A stretch of DNA of 64,000 nucleotides, taken from contig NZ_BCZE01000001.1 of NCBI RefSeq assembly GCF_001598555.1, positions 62,001-126,000 of the forward strand, in the 5' to 3' direction. Below, piece by piece: positions 9,505 through 17,278 of the stretch; the stretch's first letter is position 1; every line of letters starts with the position of its first letter. This DNA comes from Novosphingobium rosa NBRC 15208. Its GTDB lineage: Bacteria > Pseudomonadota > Alphaproteobacteria > Sphingomonadales > Sphingomonadaceae. A program made the position numbers and the translations under genes. The notes below the pieces were generated by a model. That model worked only from the letters and a program-made list of their open reading frames with translations, did no database searches and was not told where the DNA came from.

Positions 9505-10630
9505 TCAGCGCCCTCCCTGCGGCACGGTTTTGACGACCTTGACCTGCGCCCCGGGCTGCACCCGCAGCAGCCCATCGGCCACGATCACATCGCCCGCACG
9601 CAAACCGCCGGTGACGATCACCGCCTCTCCGACATGCGCGCCGGTCTGCACCGGCACGATTTCCGCGCTACCGTCGGCCTTGGGATGGGGGCCACGAATG
9701 GCGATCACACTGTCGCCCTGCGCCGAGGTCTGGATCGCCGTGGCGGGCACCAGCAGCGCCCCTTCACGCGGCGGCAAGGCCAGAGCGGCGGTAACATACA
9801 TGCCGGGGCGCAGAACAAGGCCGGGATTGGGCAGCTGCGCCTGCACCGTCACATTGCGCGTATCCTTGCCAATGGCGGGCTCAACGGCATTGACGCGGGC
9901 TGTAAAGCTGCGGCCCGGAAAGGCGTCGCTGGTCACCGTCACCTGCATGCCGGGTTTCAACCGCGCCAGCTCCTGCTGAGGCACGGCGAAATCGACATAA
10001 AGCTGATCCAGCGCGGTGAGCGTCGCCACCGCATCGCCGGGGTTGAGATATTGGCCCAGATTGACACGGCGGATGCCGATCTGCCCGGCAAAGGGCGCGC
10101 GGACCTGCTTCTGGACCAGCCGCGCCTCGATCTGGCCCAGAGCGGCCTGGGCAGCATCCCGGTCAGCACGGCGCTGTTCGAGCAACTCACGCGATTCCGC
10201 GCCGCTCAACGCCAGCCCCTGCGAGCGCGCGAATTGTGCTTGAGCGAAAGCGGCCTTGGCGGCGGCGGCCTGCCGGTCAGCCTGTTCGGGCCCGGCATAG
10301 AGCTGGAGCAGCAGATGGCCCGCGCCCACCCCGGTCCCCGGCAGCAAAATGGATCGCGGAAATGCGACCCGCCACTTCGGGCGACAGCACCACCTCGTGC
10401 ACGGCGCTCAAGGCGCCAACGGCCTCGATGGCGGCGGGGATTTCACGTGGCAGCACTTCCACGGCGGCGACCTGCACGGCCTGAGGGGCCCAGCCCTGCT
10501 CTCCCTTGCCGCGCAGCGTGCGCCAGCCCAGCAATCCGCCCAGCACCGCGACCAGCGCCACACCTGTGACCGCCATGGCGCGAACCGAGCCCTGGCTGCG
10601 CGTGCCTTGCGTCTCCACCATGGCCGTCAC
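9505..10630 (-). pseudogene. RND periplasmic adaptor (membrane-fusion protein), interrupted by a one-base frameshift
   Basis: The N-terminal frame (from 10630) encodes a membrane anchor (about residues 19-36) and the first lipoyl/barrel strand, up to GRISAIHFAAG. The C-terminal frame (to 9505) encodes the helical hairpin, second lipoyl half, beta-barrel and membrane-proximal domain, ending KVVKTVPQGGR. They join in the G4 run at 10336-10339: removing one G gives continuous AAGTGVGAGHLLLQ, as expected for this family. All other features are intact, so this is a recent mutation or a sequencing error. The likely start is GTG 10630, which overlaps the stop of the small upstream ORF (GTGA); ATG 10621 is the alternative. 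The gene belongs to the same operon as the permease and outer-membrane factor. Confidence 0.85.
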
Positions 10631-10728
10631 TGCGCTGTTCCGACGTTGCCGGCAGGTGAGGCCTCGGATTGCGAGGCCGGCAGGGGAAGCCAGATGTAGG
10701 GGTTCAACGGTTGATAGAACAGGATCAT
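10627..10728 (-). CDS. Unannotated 33-residue small protein or leader peptide ahead of the RND adaptor
   Basis: An ATG at 10728 is preceded by a strong ribosome-binding site (AGAGGAG, six bases away). It opens a 33-codon frame starting MILFYQPLNPYIWLPLPAS and ending at a TGA that overlaps the adaptor GTG by two bases. The N-terminal half is hydrophobic and aromatic with four prolines; the C-terminal half is small and polar. I do not recognise a family. It is the first ORF downstream of the SoxR-type promoter and could be a leader peptide that couples translation of the adaptor, or a small membrane protein that acts with the pump. Coding status is inferred from the ribosome-binding site and the overlap only. 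Confidence 0.55.
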   Translation of the reverse strand: MILFYQPLNPYIWLPLPASQSEASPAGNVGTAQ

Positions 10729-10790
10729 GTCGGCTCCTCTGGATGCCCCCGCGCCGGGCGGAGAGGCCCGCCGGAAGCGAGCCGACACGC

Positions 10791-10821
10791 TGCTTACAAC
10801 CTTAACCTAAGTTTAGGTCAA
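10791..10821 (-). promoter_or_regulatory. SoxR-type promoter and operator for the efflux operon
   Basis: Read on the minus strand, TTGACC (10816-10821) and TAAGCA (10791-10796) are separated by 19 bases, the overlong spacer typical of MerR/SoxR-activated promoters. The spacer and -35 region contain the interrupted palindrome ACCTAAACTTAGGTTAAGGT (10799-10818). It matches the known SoxR box ACCTCAAG-N4-CTTGAGGT in its outer ACCTxAA and TTxAGGT arms and in its placement starting inside the -35 element. It is read toward the small ORF and efflux genes, with soxR divergent. Confidence 0.75.
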
Positions 10822-10822
10822 G

Positions 10823-10861
10823 ATCGGAATTTCCGATTGCTTCACCGAGATTTTCCGATTG
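10823..10861. repeat. Palindrome plus direct repeat of TTTCCGATTG between the SoxR box and soxR
   Basis: ATCGGAA-T-TTCCGAT (10823-10837) is a perfect palindrome, and TTTCCGATTG occurs twice in direct orientation (10830-10839 and 10852-10861). The array lies directly upstream of a possible soxR promoter (TTGAAG 10859-10864, 17-base spacer, TATCAA 10882-10887). It may bind a second regulator. Confidence 0.4.
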
Positions 10862-10913
10862 AAGAACCGGTATGGGCAACCTATCAAACCTGCATATTGC
10901 ATCAGGATGCGTC

Positions 10914-11390
10914 ATGACGGACAACCACCCTTCCCTGACTGTCGGCGATGTTGCGCGGCGCAGCGGCGTGCCGGTCTCCACCATCCATTTCTATGAAAAG
11001 AAGGGGCTGATCGAAGGCTGGCGCACGCAGGGCAACCAGCGCCGCTATGAACGCCGCGTGCTGCGCCGCGTGGCGATCATCCGCGTCGCCCAACGCGCGG
11101 GCCTGCCGCTGGCGCTGATCAAGGAGCATATGGACCGCTATGCCTCCACGCCGATCACCTCGGCGCAGTGGGACGTGCTCAACCGCGAATGGCGCGCCAT
11201 GCTGGATGAGCGCATCACCAGCCTGATCCAGCTGCGCAACCAGCTGGACAGCTGCATCGGCTGCGGCTGCCTTTCGCTGGCGGATTGCCCTTTGCGCAAT
11301 CCCGGCGATACGCTGTCGAGGGAAGGGCCGGGCGCGCGTCTGCTGGCATCACAGCAAGGCCAGGGCGCTTGGAGCAGCATCAAAGGTTAA
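10914..11390 (+). CDS. soxR: Redox-sensing MerR-family activator SoxR
   Basis: This 158-residue protein has an N-terminal MerR winged helix ([25 protein letters not shown]), a dimerisation helix, and the [2Fe-2S] cluster motif [12 protein letters not shown]. Its cysteines at about residues 114, 117, 119 and 125 reproduce the C-x2-C-x-C-x5-C spacing of SoxR. SoxR senses redox-cycling compounds through oxidation of the cluster. It is divergent from the efflux operon, whose promoter carries a SoxR box, so the pump is its likely target, as for mexGHI-opmD in Pseudomonas. The ATG at 10914 is preferred over the upstream in-frame start at 10872 because the conserved domain begins directly after it. 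Confidence 0.93.
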   Translation: MTDNHPSLTVGDVARRSGVPVSTIHFYEKKGLIEGWRTQGNQRRYERRVLRRVAIIRVAQRAGLPLALIKEHMDRYASTPITSAQWDVLNREWRAMLDERITSLIQLRNQLDSCIGCGCLSLADCPLRNPGDTLSREGPGARLLASQQGQGAWSSIKG

Positions 11391-11488
11391 TCCTGACGAC
11401 AGGCCGTGCCACGCCCGGCAACCCTTGCTTTTGCCAAAACTTTTCAGCAATCGCTGGGCTTTCATCCTTTCCTAACCACAGCCAAGGC

Positions 11489-13006
11489 ATGGAAAGCACG
11501 CATGTTGGGGGCAGGCAGGTGGTGCAGGCGATCGTGTCCGAATCTGGAAGGCTGGACGCTGCCGCCCGGCGCGGAGGCAGTCTGGCGCTCTGGCTGCCCA
11601 TCGCGGGTCTTGTCCTCTTCCACAGTATAGTTCCTTACATTGTGGGCAGCATGGCGCCGATCGTCTCGCTGGCCTGCGTGGTGGTGCTGGCGCTGAGCGG
11701 CGCCAAAGCCTGCCTGGCGCGTGCGCGCATCAGTGGCGCCTCGGGCTGGCTTATGCTGGCGATGGCAAAGGTAATCTGGGCCGGCGGCATGATGGCCAAT
11801 GCGGCGGTTCACCTTTCGCTGGGCCATTATCAGGGCGATGCCAGCCTCTGCCTGCTGTTCTTCGTGCTCTATGGCGTGCCGCTGGTCTTCGCCACCTCCA
11901 GCCCCGAAACGGAGCGCCTTTCCGTGCGGGTGCTGGACGGGCTGATCGCCACCGCGCTGGGGGTGCTGTTCTTCGTCCACACCTTTGGCCTTGCCACGAT
12001 GGCCGGGGCCAGCGCGGCGGACGCCGAATTGCTCACCCGCATGTTCGATATCGAGAACGGGCTGATCGCGCTGTTCGCGCTGTTTCGCTTCACCACCAGC
12101 CATACGCGGGCCAATCGGGATTTCTTCGGTAGCCTGGCGGCCTATGGCTTCGTCTACCTGCTCACCACCGCCTATATGGACCATTGGCAGAAGGACACCG
12201 ATTACGGCACCTCTTTTGACCTGATCATCGATCTGCCGATGCTGTTTCTGATCGCCCTGACACAGCGCTCGACACGCAAGCCTTCGCGCAAGACCGTGGA
12301 TGCCAGCCAGCGCGAGCGGCTGGCTCAGGCCATCAGCCCGCTGCTGCTGCCCGCGATGCTGCTGGTGGTGGCGGCGACCATGCTGGGCTCGCATCCGCGC
12401 TGGGCGGTGGCCGGTTTCGCCACGGCCACCATCGTCTATGGCCTGCGCAATGCCCTGACTCATCTGCGCAATCTGGAGGAGCGCGACAGGCTCGCCCAGC
12501 TCTCCCAGATCGACGATCTGACCGGCCTGCCCAACCGCCGCAGCTTCGATGCCGCCTTGCACAGCGAATGGGCGCGGGCCGCGCGCAGCGGCACCAGCCT
12601 TTGCGTACTGATGATCGACATCGACCATTTCAAGCTGCTCAACGACCATCTGGGCCATCAGGAAGGCGACCGGAGGCTGCGCGATGTGGCGGAAGCCCTG
12701 GCGGGCTGCGCCTCGCGCGCGGCGGATATGGTGGCGCGCTATGGCGGCGAGGAATTCGTGGTGATCCTGCCCGGGGCCAGCGCCGAAGAGGCGCGCACTC
12801 TGGCCGAAACCATGCGGATCGCCGTGCTGGCGCTGGCTTTGGCGACACCGGCGCCGGGCGGGCGGGTGAGCATCAGCATCGGCGTCAGCGCCACCACCAT
12901 GCCCGCTATCGACACGCCCGATGCCCTGCTGGCCTGCGCCGATGCCGCGCTCTATGCCGCCAAGCGCGATGGCCGCAATACGGTGCATATGGCGATGGCG
13001 GCGTAA
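11489..13006 (+). CDS. Membrane-bound diguanylate cyclase (GGDEF domain)
   Basis: About eight hydrophobic helices fill residues 30-310 of this 505-residue protein. The catalytic domain begins at IDDLTGLPNRRSFD and carries the active-site loop RYGGEEF (residues 419-423 for GGEEF). An inhibitory I-site RAAD lies exactly five residues before it, so product inhibition is expected. It makes cyclic di-GMP at the inner membrane. There is no EAL domain. The membrane sensor is not a family I can name. The start at 11489 was chosen because earlier in-frame codons run through soxR. The gene is probably transcribed alone. Confidence 0.88.
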   Translation: MESTHVGGRQVVQAIVSESGRLDAAARRGGSLALWLPIAGLVLFHSIVPYIVGSMAPIVSLACVVVLALSGAKACLARARISGASGWLMLAMAKVIWAGGMMANAAVHLSLGHYQGDASLCLLFFVLYGVPLVFATSSPETERLSVRVLDGLIATALGVLFFVHTFGLATMAGASAADAELLTRMFDIENGLIALFALFRFTTSHTRANRDFFGSLAAYGFVYLLTTAYMDHWQKDTDYGTSFDLIIDLPMLFLIALTQRSTRKPSRKTVDASQRERLAQAISPLLLPAMLLVVAATMLGSHPRWAVAGFATATIVYGLRNALTHLRNLEERDRLAQLSQIDDLTGLPNRRSFDAALHSEWARAARSGTSLCVLMIDIDHFKLLNDHLGHQEGDRRLRDVAEALAGCASRAADMVARYGGEEFVVILPGASAEEARTLAETMRIAVLALALATPAPGGRVSISIGVSATTMPAIDTPDALLACADAALYAAKRDGRNTVHMAMAA

Positions 13007-13008
13007 GT

Positions 13009-13911
13009 TCAGGGCACGAGCAAAGCCCGCGCCATCTGCGCGATACGATCCCGCCAAGCCAGTGTGGCCAGCCATTCCGCAGGGATGCCTTGCTGCCCGT
13101 AAAGCGCGCCGGCCAATTGGCCGGTGATGGCTGCGGTGGTGTCGGCATCGTCACCCAGATTGGCGGCCAGCAGCACGGCATCGCGATAGGTTGCGGTTTG
13201 ATCGACGCACCACAGAGCCGCCTCAAGGCTATGGGCAACATAACCTGACGACTGGATCGCTGCCCGATCCTTGCCGCGCCATCCTCCGGCGAGGATGGCG
13301 GCAATCGGGTCGCTGCCGATACCTTCGGCCGCCTTAAGCGCTGTTGCGAAATCAGCGCCCAGAATGGCGGCGTGCAGGATCAACGCATAGCCCTCGCAGG
13401 CATCCAGACAGGCGGTGGCGCCGTGGGTGGTTGCGCTTTGCAGGCGGGCGACGTCGCGCATCGCTTGTTCGCCATGCTTCACGCCCCAGATGGCGACGGG
13501 CGCAAGGCGCATCAGCGAGCCATTGCCTGCGCTGAAAGGATCGGTCGAACCGGCGAGGGGGTTCCCGTCCACCTCGAAACCGGCGAGGGCGCTGCGGGTG
13601 GCCATGCCGATATCGAAGCACTCGCCCGTGGCGCTGTAGACGCCCCAGCGCCACCAGTTGACAAAGCGCCGCATCAGATCGCCCGGATCGAGCGAGCCGC
13701 GCTGCGCCAGACTGTCGGCCAGCGCCAGCGCCATGGACGTGTCATCCGTCCAGACCCCTGCCTCAAGCTGGAACGGCCCGCCGCCGACAATATCGGTGAG
13801 CGGCGGCAGGCTGTCCCGAACAGAAAACTCCAGCGTGGTGCCCAGCGCATCGCCGGTGGCGAGGCCCAGCAGGGCGCCAAGGGCACGGTCTTGGGTGTGC
13901 AGATCCATCAT
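13009..13911 (-). CDS. ADP-ribosylglycohydrolase family protein (DraG-like)
   Basis: This 300-residue all-helical enzyme shows the metal-binding motifs of the family: GDALG near residue 20, WTDDTSMA at about residues 54-61, and NLGDDADTTAAITGQ near the C-terminus. Such enzymes remove ADP-ribose from modified proteins or small molecules using two Mg2+ ions. It is the last gene of an operon with two NAD-salvage genes and lies 15 bases after nadV. It could recycle ADP-ribose, which is also the effector of the adjacent NrtR regulator. The physiological substrate is not evident from sequence. Confidence 0.85.
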   Translation of the reverse strand: MMDLHTQDRALGALLGLATGDALGTTLEFSVRDSLPPLTDIVGGGPFQLEAGVWTDDTSMALALADSLAQRGSLDPGDLMRRFVNWWRWGVYSATGECFDIGMATRSALAGFEVDGNPLAGSTDPFSAGNGSLMRLAPVAIWGVKHGEQAMRDVARLQSATTHGATACLDACEGYALILHAAILGADFATALKAAEGIGSDPIAAILAGGWRGKDRAAIQSSGYVAHSLEAALWCVDQTATYRDAVLLAANLGDDADTTAAITGQLAGALYGQQGIPAEWLATLAWRDRIAQMARALLVP

Positions 13912-13926
13912 GGGATCATCCTTTCT

Positions 13927-15348
13927 TCAGGCCGCGGCTGTTTCAGGGGCGACGGGCAGAGCCGCTTCACCCGCTGCTCTGGCGCGCAGATCGGCAAAGC
14001 TGTGGCGGACCAGCATCTGCCCATCGCGCCACACCGGCACCAGCAGATCCTCCCTGGCGTCCAACGTATCCAGCCGCGCCGCGACCAACTTGCCATCGCG
14101 CATCACCACCGCCTGACGACCCGCCTTGCTGGCCTTGGTGAGATCGGTGGCGGGCTGCTTGTTCACATCCCTCCACACGCCGTCGGCATCGCGCATGGCA
14201 TTGGCCTTCATCGCAAAGCGCAGCGTGTCTCGATTGACCTGTTGCAGCAGGCCACCGCCCATGCCGAAAGCGATATTGTCGATGGCAAAACCCTCCTCCA
14301 CCAGCCGGTCGATCAGGCGGGCGATGCTTTTGATGGTCATGCCATCGCCCTGAATGACGCGCACATGTGGATCAAGAACCCGAAAGCCCTTGCCGTTGAC
14401 CGCGCCGCCAAAGGCTTCCCACAGCGTTCTGATCGCACGGATCGGCGTTTCGACCGGATCGCCGCTGTCGGGGCGGACCACCAGCGTGCCCTTGCGCGTC
14501 AGCAACTTTTCATGCAGCGCGCCACACCAGATGCCTCCGATGGCCGCATCCAGATCGTAGCTGTCCGAGACGACCGCCACCAGCCTCCCGTCGCCCTCGA
14601 AGGCGTCGAGCATATTGGCATAGGCATCCTGTTCGCGGGCGCGGCCCCAGCTGGTGATCGTGCTGTGCTCGGCGGCCGGGATCGAGAAGCCCGCCATATC
14701 CGCGCCATAATAGCGGCGGGCAGCGAGCAGGGCCTCCATCGTATCGGTGCCCATGAAGTTCACCAGATGGGCCATGCCGCCCAGCGCGGCGCTCTCCGCG
14801 CTGCTGACGCCGCGTGCGCCGAAGTCGTGCAGTTTGAAGGGCAGCTGACCTTCAACATCATCACTGGTGCGTTCCAGCCCGGCGCGGATGATCTGGCGGC
14901 ACTGCCAGCTCAGCGTGGCGACCGTGGTGGGATACCAGATGGCGCGCAGCAGGGCGGTTTCCACGAAGGTGGCGAGCCATGGCAGGCGTGGATCGGTGGT
15001 CTCCACCTGCACCAGAGGCACGCCGGTGGGCACCATCATGCCTTCGGGCAGAGCGCGGATCTCGATGGGCAGGAAGCCCTTGTGATCCTCGACGATGATC
15101 TGCCAGCCCGCGCGGTTGAAGGGCACGCCATGGGCGGTGCAGATGGCCTCGGCCTCGTCGATGTCGTCCGCCGTGATCGGGCGGGCCAGGAGGTCGATCA
15201 GGAAGGGCTGCAGGCCCATGAACAGCACCTCATCGGCGAAGTCATTGGGCCGCGCCTCGACATAGGCGCTGATCGCGCGGGCCTCTGGCGGGTATTGCAG
15301 GAAGTGGCTGTGCTTGTAGCTGTCGGTGGCCAGGATGAGATTGGTCAT
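13927..15348 (-). CDS. nadV: Nicotinamide phosphoribosyltransferase
   Basis: This 473-residue protein begins NLILATDSYKHSHFLQYP, the conserved N-terminus of NAMPT/NadV, and keeps the core segments FMGTDTMEALLAARRYYG, PAAEHSTITSWGR and LVVRPDSGDP, followed by the GDGMTIKSI phosphate-binding region. It converts nicotinamide and PRPP into nicotinamide mononucleotide, which the neighbouring bifunctional enzyme adenylylates to NAD. Length is normal for the family. The gap to the upstream adenylyltransferase gene is about 80 bases, which suggests one operon. Confidence 0.95.
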   Translation of the reverse strand: MTNLILATDSYKHSHFLQYPPEARAISAYVEARPNDFADEVLFMGLQPFLIDLLARPITADDIDEAEAICTAHGVPFNRAGWQIIVEDHKGFLPIEIRALPEGMMVPTGVPLVQVETTDPRLPWLATFVETALLRAIWYPTTVATLSWQCRQIIRAGLERTSDDVEGQLPFKLHDFGARGVSSAESAALGGMAHLVNFMGTDTMEALLAARRYYGADMAGFSIPAAEHSTITSWGRAREQDAYANMLDAFEGDGRLVAVVSDSYDLDAAIGGIWCGALHEKLLTRKGTLVVRPDSGDPVETPIRAIRTLWEAFGGAVNGKGFRVLDPHVRVIQGDGMTIKSIARLIDRLVEEGFAIDNIAFGMGGGLLQQVNRDTLRFAMKANAMRDADGVWRDVNKQPATDLTKASKAGRQAVVMRDGKLVAARLDTLDAREDLLVPVWRDGQMLVRHSFADLRARAAGEAALPVAPETAAA

Positions 15349-15429
15349 GATGTGAACTCCTCACAGTGACGCCGGACGCAGGACTCCCCTGCACGGCAGA
15401 TCTCTTCATTTTGGGCAGTCAGCGGCGGG

Positions 15430-16497
15430 TTACAGGTCCGCCAGTTCCTCGATGATCGACCAGTGATCCTCGAAGAGCATCTCCGGGCTGAGGTCACCGA
15501 AGCGATACCAGCGGGCATGGGCGGCATCGTCGCCCCCCTTCACGCTGAACAGCTTCCGCCGTTCGGGCAGGCGGAAGAGAAAGGCGTGCGTGATGATCCG
15601 ACCACGCAGCGAGCGGTTCGGCGCATCGAAGACGCGGCTGCGCGAGTCCTCGATAAAGCTGGCCAGCATGGCGGGGGGGATCTGCCCCTTGCCGTCGCCG
15701 ATCGAGGTTTCCTCACGCAATTCGCGGATCGCGGCGTCGCGGATGCGCTCGGCCGGGTTCACGAAGCCGCCGGGCAGGGCCAGCAGGCCCTTGCCGGGCG
15801 CGCGGCCCCGCTCGACCAGCAGGATATGGCCCGATTGCACCACCACCGCGTCCGCCGTGACGAAAGGCCCCTTGCCCCATTGCGCGGGATAGGCGGCCAG
15901 AAACTCCGCCTCTTCCAGCAGGGCGCGGAAGGTCTCGCCCAGCATGAAATGGCGCAGGAACTCGGCCACGCCACCCGACAGGATCGAGCCCGCGATATCG
16001 GGAATGCGCTGGAAATAGCGCTGGCGCACATCGCTGGAGGAAAAGGTGCCGTACTGGCTGTCGATCTGCAGATTTTCCCATTCGGGGAAGAGCTTCAGAT
16101 AGTAGGACGAGGCATCCTTGCCATAGCCCGCCAGCGCCACGCGGAAATCGCTGAGGCCATGGCTTTGGAAACCATGGTGGTTGCCGTGGTCCAGCACGAT
16201 GGCGCGCACTGTGCGCTGCACCTGCGTCACCCAGGCGGTGTCGGAATAGAGGTGATCGTCGAGCGGGGCGATGATCAGGCGGCCCTCGGCCACCTCATGG
16301 CGGAAGGCGGCGCGCAGCATCGCCTCACGCTCGGCATAGGTGAAGGGGTTGCGCGGATCACGCGCCATATTGGCCGATCCCACCAGCACGATCAGGCGAT
16401 TGACCCGTTCCAGCGCATGGGTGATGACATGCTCATGGCCGATATGCAGCGGCTGAAAGCGACCGATAAAGACGCCGAAATCGATGGTATCGTTCAT
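15430..16497 (-). CDS. Bifunctional nicotinamide-nucleotide adenylyltransferase / Nudix hydrolase
   Basis: This 355-residue protein has an N-terminal nucleotidyltransferase domain starting FGVFIGRFQPLHIGHEHV with the HxGH motif, and an SSSDVRQRYF nucleotide-binding motif near residue 160. Its C-terminal Nudix domain has an intact box (GGFVNPAE-x7-RELREE) at about residues 240-265. It joins NMN and ATP into NAD; the Nudix half of such fusions hydrolyses ADP-ribose. The ATG at 16497 is chosen over the earlier frame start because the fold begins there and a promoter lies between 16498 and 16600. It is the first gene of the NAD-salvage operon. Confidence 0.94.
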   Translation of the reverse strand: MNDTIDFGVFIGRFQPLHIGHEHVITHALERVNRLIVLVGSANMARDPRNPFTYAEREAMLRAAFRHEVAEGRLIIAPLDDHLYSDTAWVTQVQRTVRAIVLDHGNHHGFQSHGLSDFRVALAGYGKDASSYYLKLFPEWENLQIDSQYGTFSSSDVRQRYFQRIPDIAGSILSGGVAEFLRHFMLGETFRALLEEAEFLAAYPAQWGKGPFVTADAVVVQSGHILLVERGRAPGKGLLALPGGFVNPAERIRDAAIRELREETSIGDGKGQIPPAMLASFIEDSRSRVFDAPNRSLRGRIITHAFLFRLPERRKLFSVKGGDDAAHARWYRFGDLSPEMLFEDHWSIIEELADL

Positions 16498-16554
16498 ATC
16501 CGAGGCTCCCTCGAAACGTGATGCGAGACGGACTCCCCGAATCGCTGCAAGACC

Positions 16555-16594
16555 CTTATATTTATTTGACATATATCCAGTCAACACATAAGAT
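16555..16594. promoter_or_regulatory. Overlapping divergent promoters with candidate NrtR operator
   Basis: TTGAC-N9-GTCAA (16566-16584) is an inverted repeat whose two arms also form the -35 elements of both promoters. On the plus strand TTGACA (16566-16571), a 17-base spacer and TAAGAT (16589-16594) point at nrtR. On the minus strand TTGACT (16579-16584), an 18-base spacer and TATAAG (16555-16560) point at the salvage operon. A protein on the repeat would block both. That the protein is NrtR is inferred from position. Confidence 0.6.
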
Positions 16595-16600
16595 GTCCTC

Positions 16601-17275
16601 ATGCCTGAAAACACTGCCCAATCCTATGATCCTTCGGCCTATCCGCCCGTGGCCGTCACGGTCGATCTGGTGCTGATGAGCGTGGTGGAGGGCCAGTTGG
16701 CGGTGCTGCTGCAACGGCGCGCTGCCGATCCTTTCGCGAACAAACAGGCGTTGCCGGGCAGTTTCGTGCAACCCACGGAAGGGCTGGACGACGCTGCAAG
16801 GCGCGTGCTGGCCGACAAAGGCGGCTTTGCCGATGACACGGATGTCTGGCTGGAACAGCTCTATACCTTCGGCGATCCCGCGCGCGATCCGCGCATGAGG
16901 GTCGTCAGCGTGGCCTATTTCGCGCTGGTGTCGCCGCAGCGGATGGCGCGGGCCCTGGCCACGCGCGATGATCTGGCGCTGGCGCCGCTGGCCGATATCG
17001 CACAGCCGCTGGCTTTCGACCATGCCGCCATCATCGCGCTGGCGCATGACAGGTTGAAGGGCAAGCTGGACTATAGCCCCCTCGCCTTCTCGCTGCTGCC
17101 CGCGCTGTTCACCCTGCGCGATCTGCAGGCGGTACATGAGGCCATTCTGGGCGTGCAACTCAACAAGCCCGCCTTCCGCCGCCGCCTGCTCGATACCGGC
17201 TGGATCGAGCCCACCGGCGAGCGTGAGGCCGACACCGCCTTTCGCCCGGCGGAACTCTATCGCCGCCGGGCCTGA
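16601..17275 (+). CDS. nrtR: NrtR-type regulator of NAD metabolism (degenerate Nudix plus winged helix)
   Basis: This 224-residue protein has an N-terminal Nudix fold (VAVTVDLVLMSVVEGQLAVLL) whose catalytic box is degenerate: GSFVQPTEGLDDAARRVLADKGG lacks the REUxEE glutamates. A C-terminal winged helix contains NKPAFRRRLLDTGWIEPTG. This is the NrtR architecture, in which ADP-ribose binding to the dead Nudix domain releases DNA. It is divergent from the three NAD-salvage genes, its probable targets. The ATG lies only six bases after the likely -10 element, so the transcript may be leaderless. Confidence 0.9.
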   Translation: MPENTAQSYDPSAYPPVAVTVDLVLMSVVEGQLAVLLQRRAADPFANKQALPGSFVQPTEGLDDAARRVLADKGGFADDTDVWLEQLYTFGDPARDPRMRVVSVAYFALVSPQRMARALATRDDLALAPLADIAQPLAFDHAAIIALAHDRLKGKLDYSPLAFSLLPALFTLRDLQAVHEAILGVQLNKPAFRRRLLDTGWIEPTGEREADTAFRPAELYRRRA

Positions 17276-17278
17276 GGC

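Noticed and set aside
6381..9533. 1050-codon plus-strand open frame opposite the RND permease gene
   Set aside because: It is the antisense shadow of a conserved permease. Its translation is rich in His, Arg and Gly with no recognisable domain.
13372..15369. 665-codon plus-strand frame opposite nadV
   Set aside because: It lies antisense to a well-conserved nicotinamide phosphoribosyltransferase and has no domain or plausible start.
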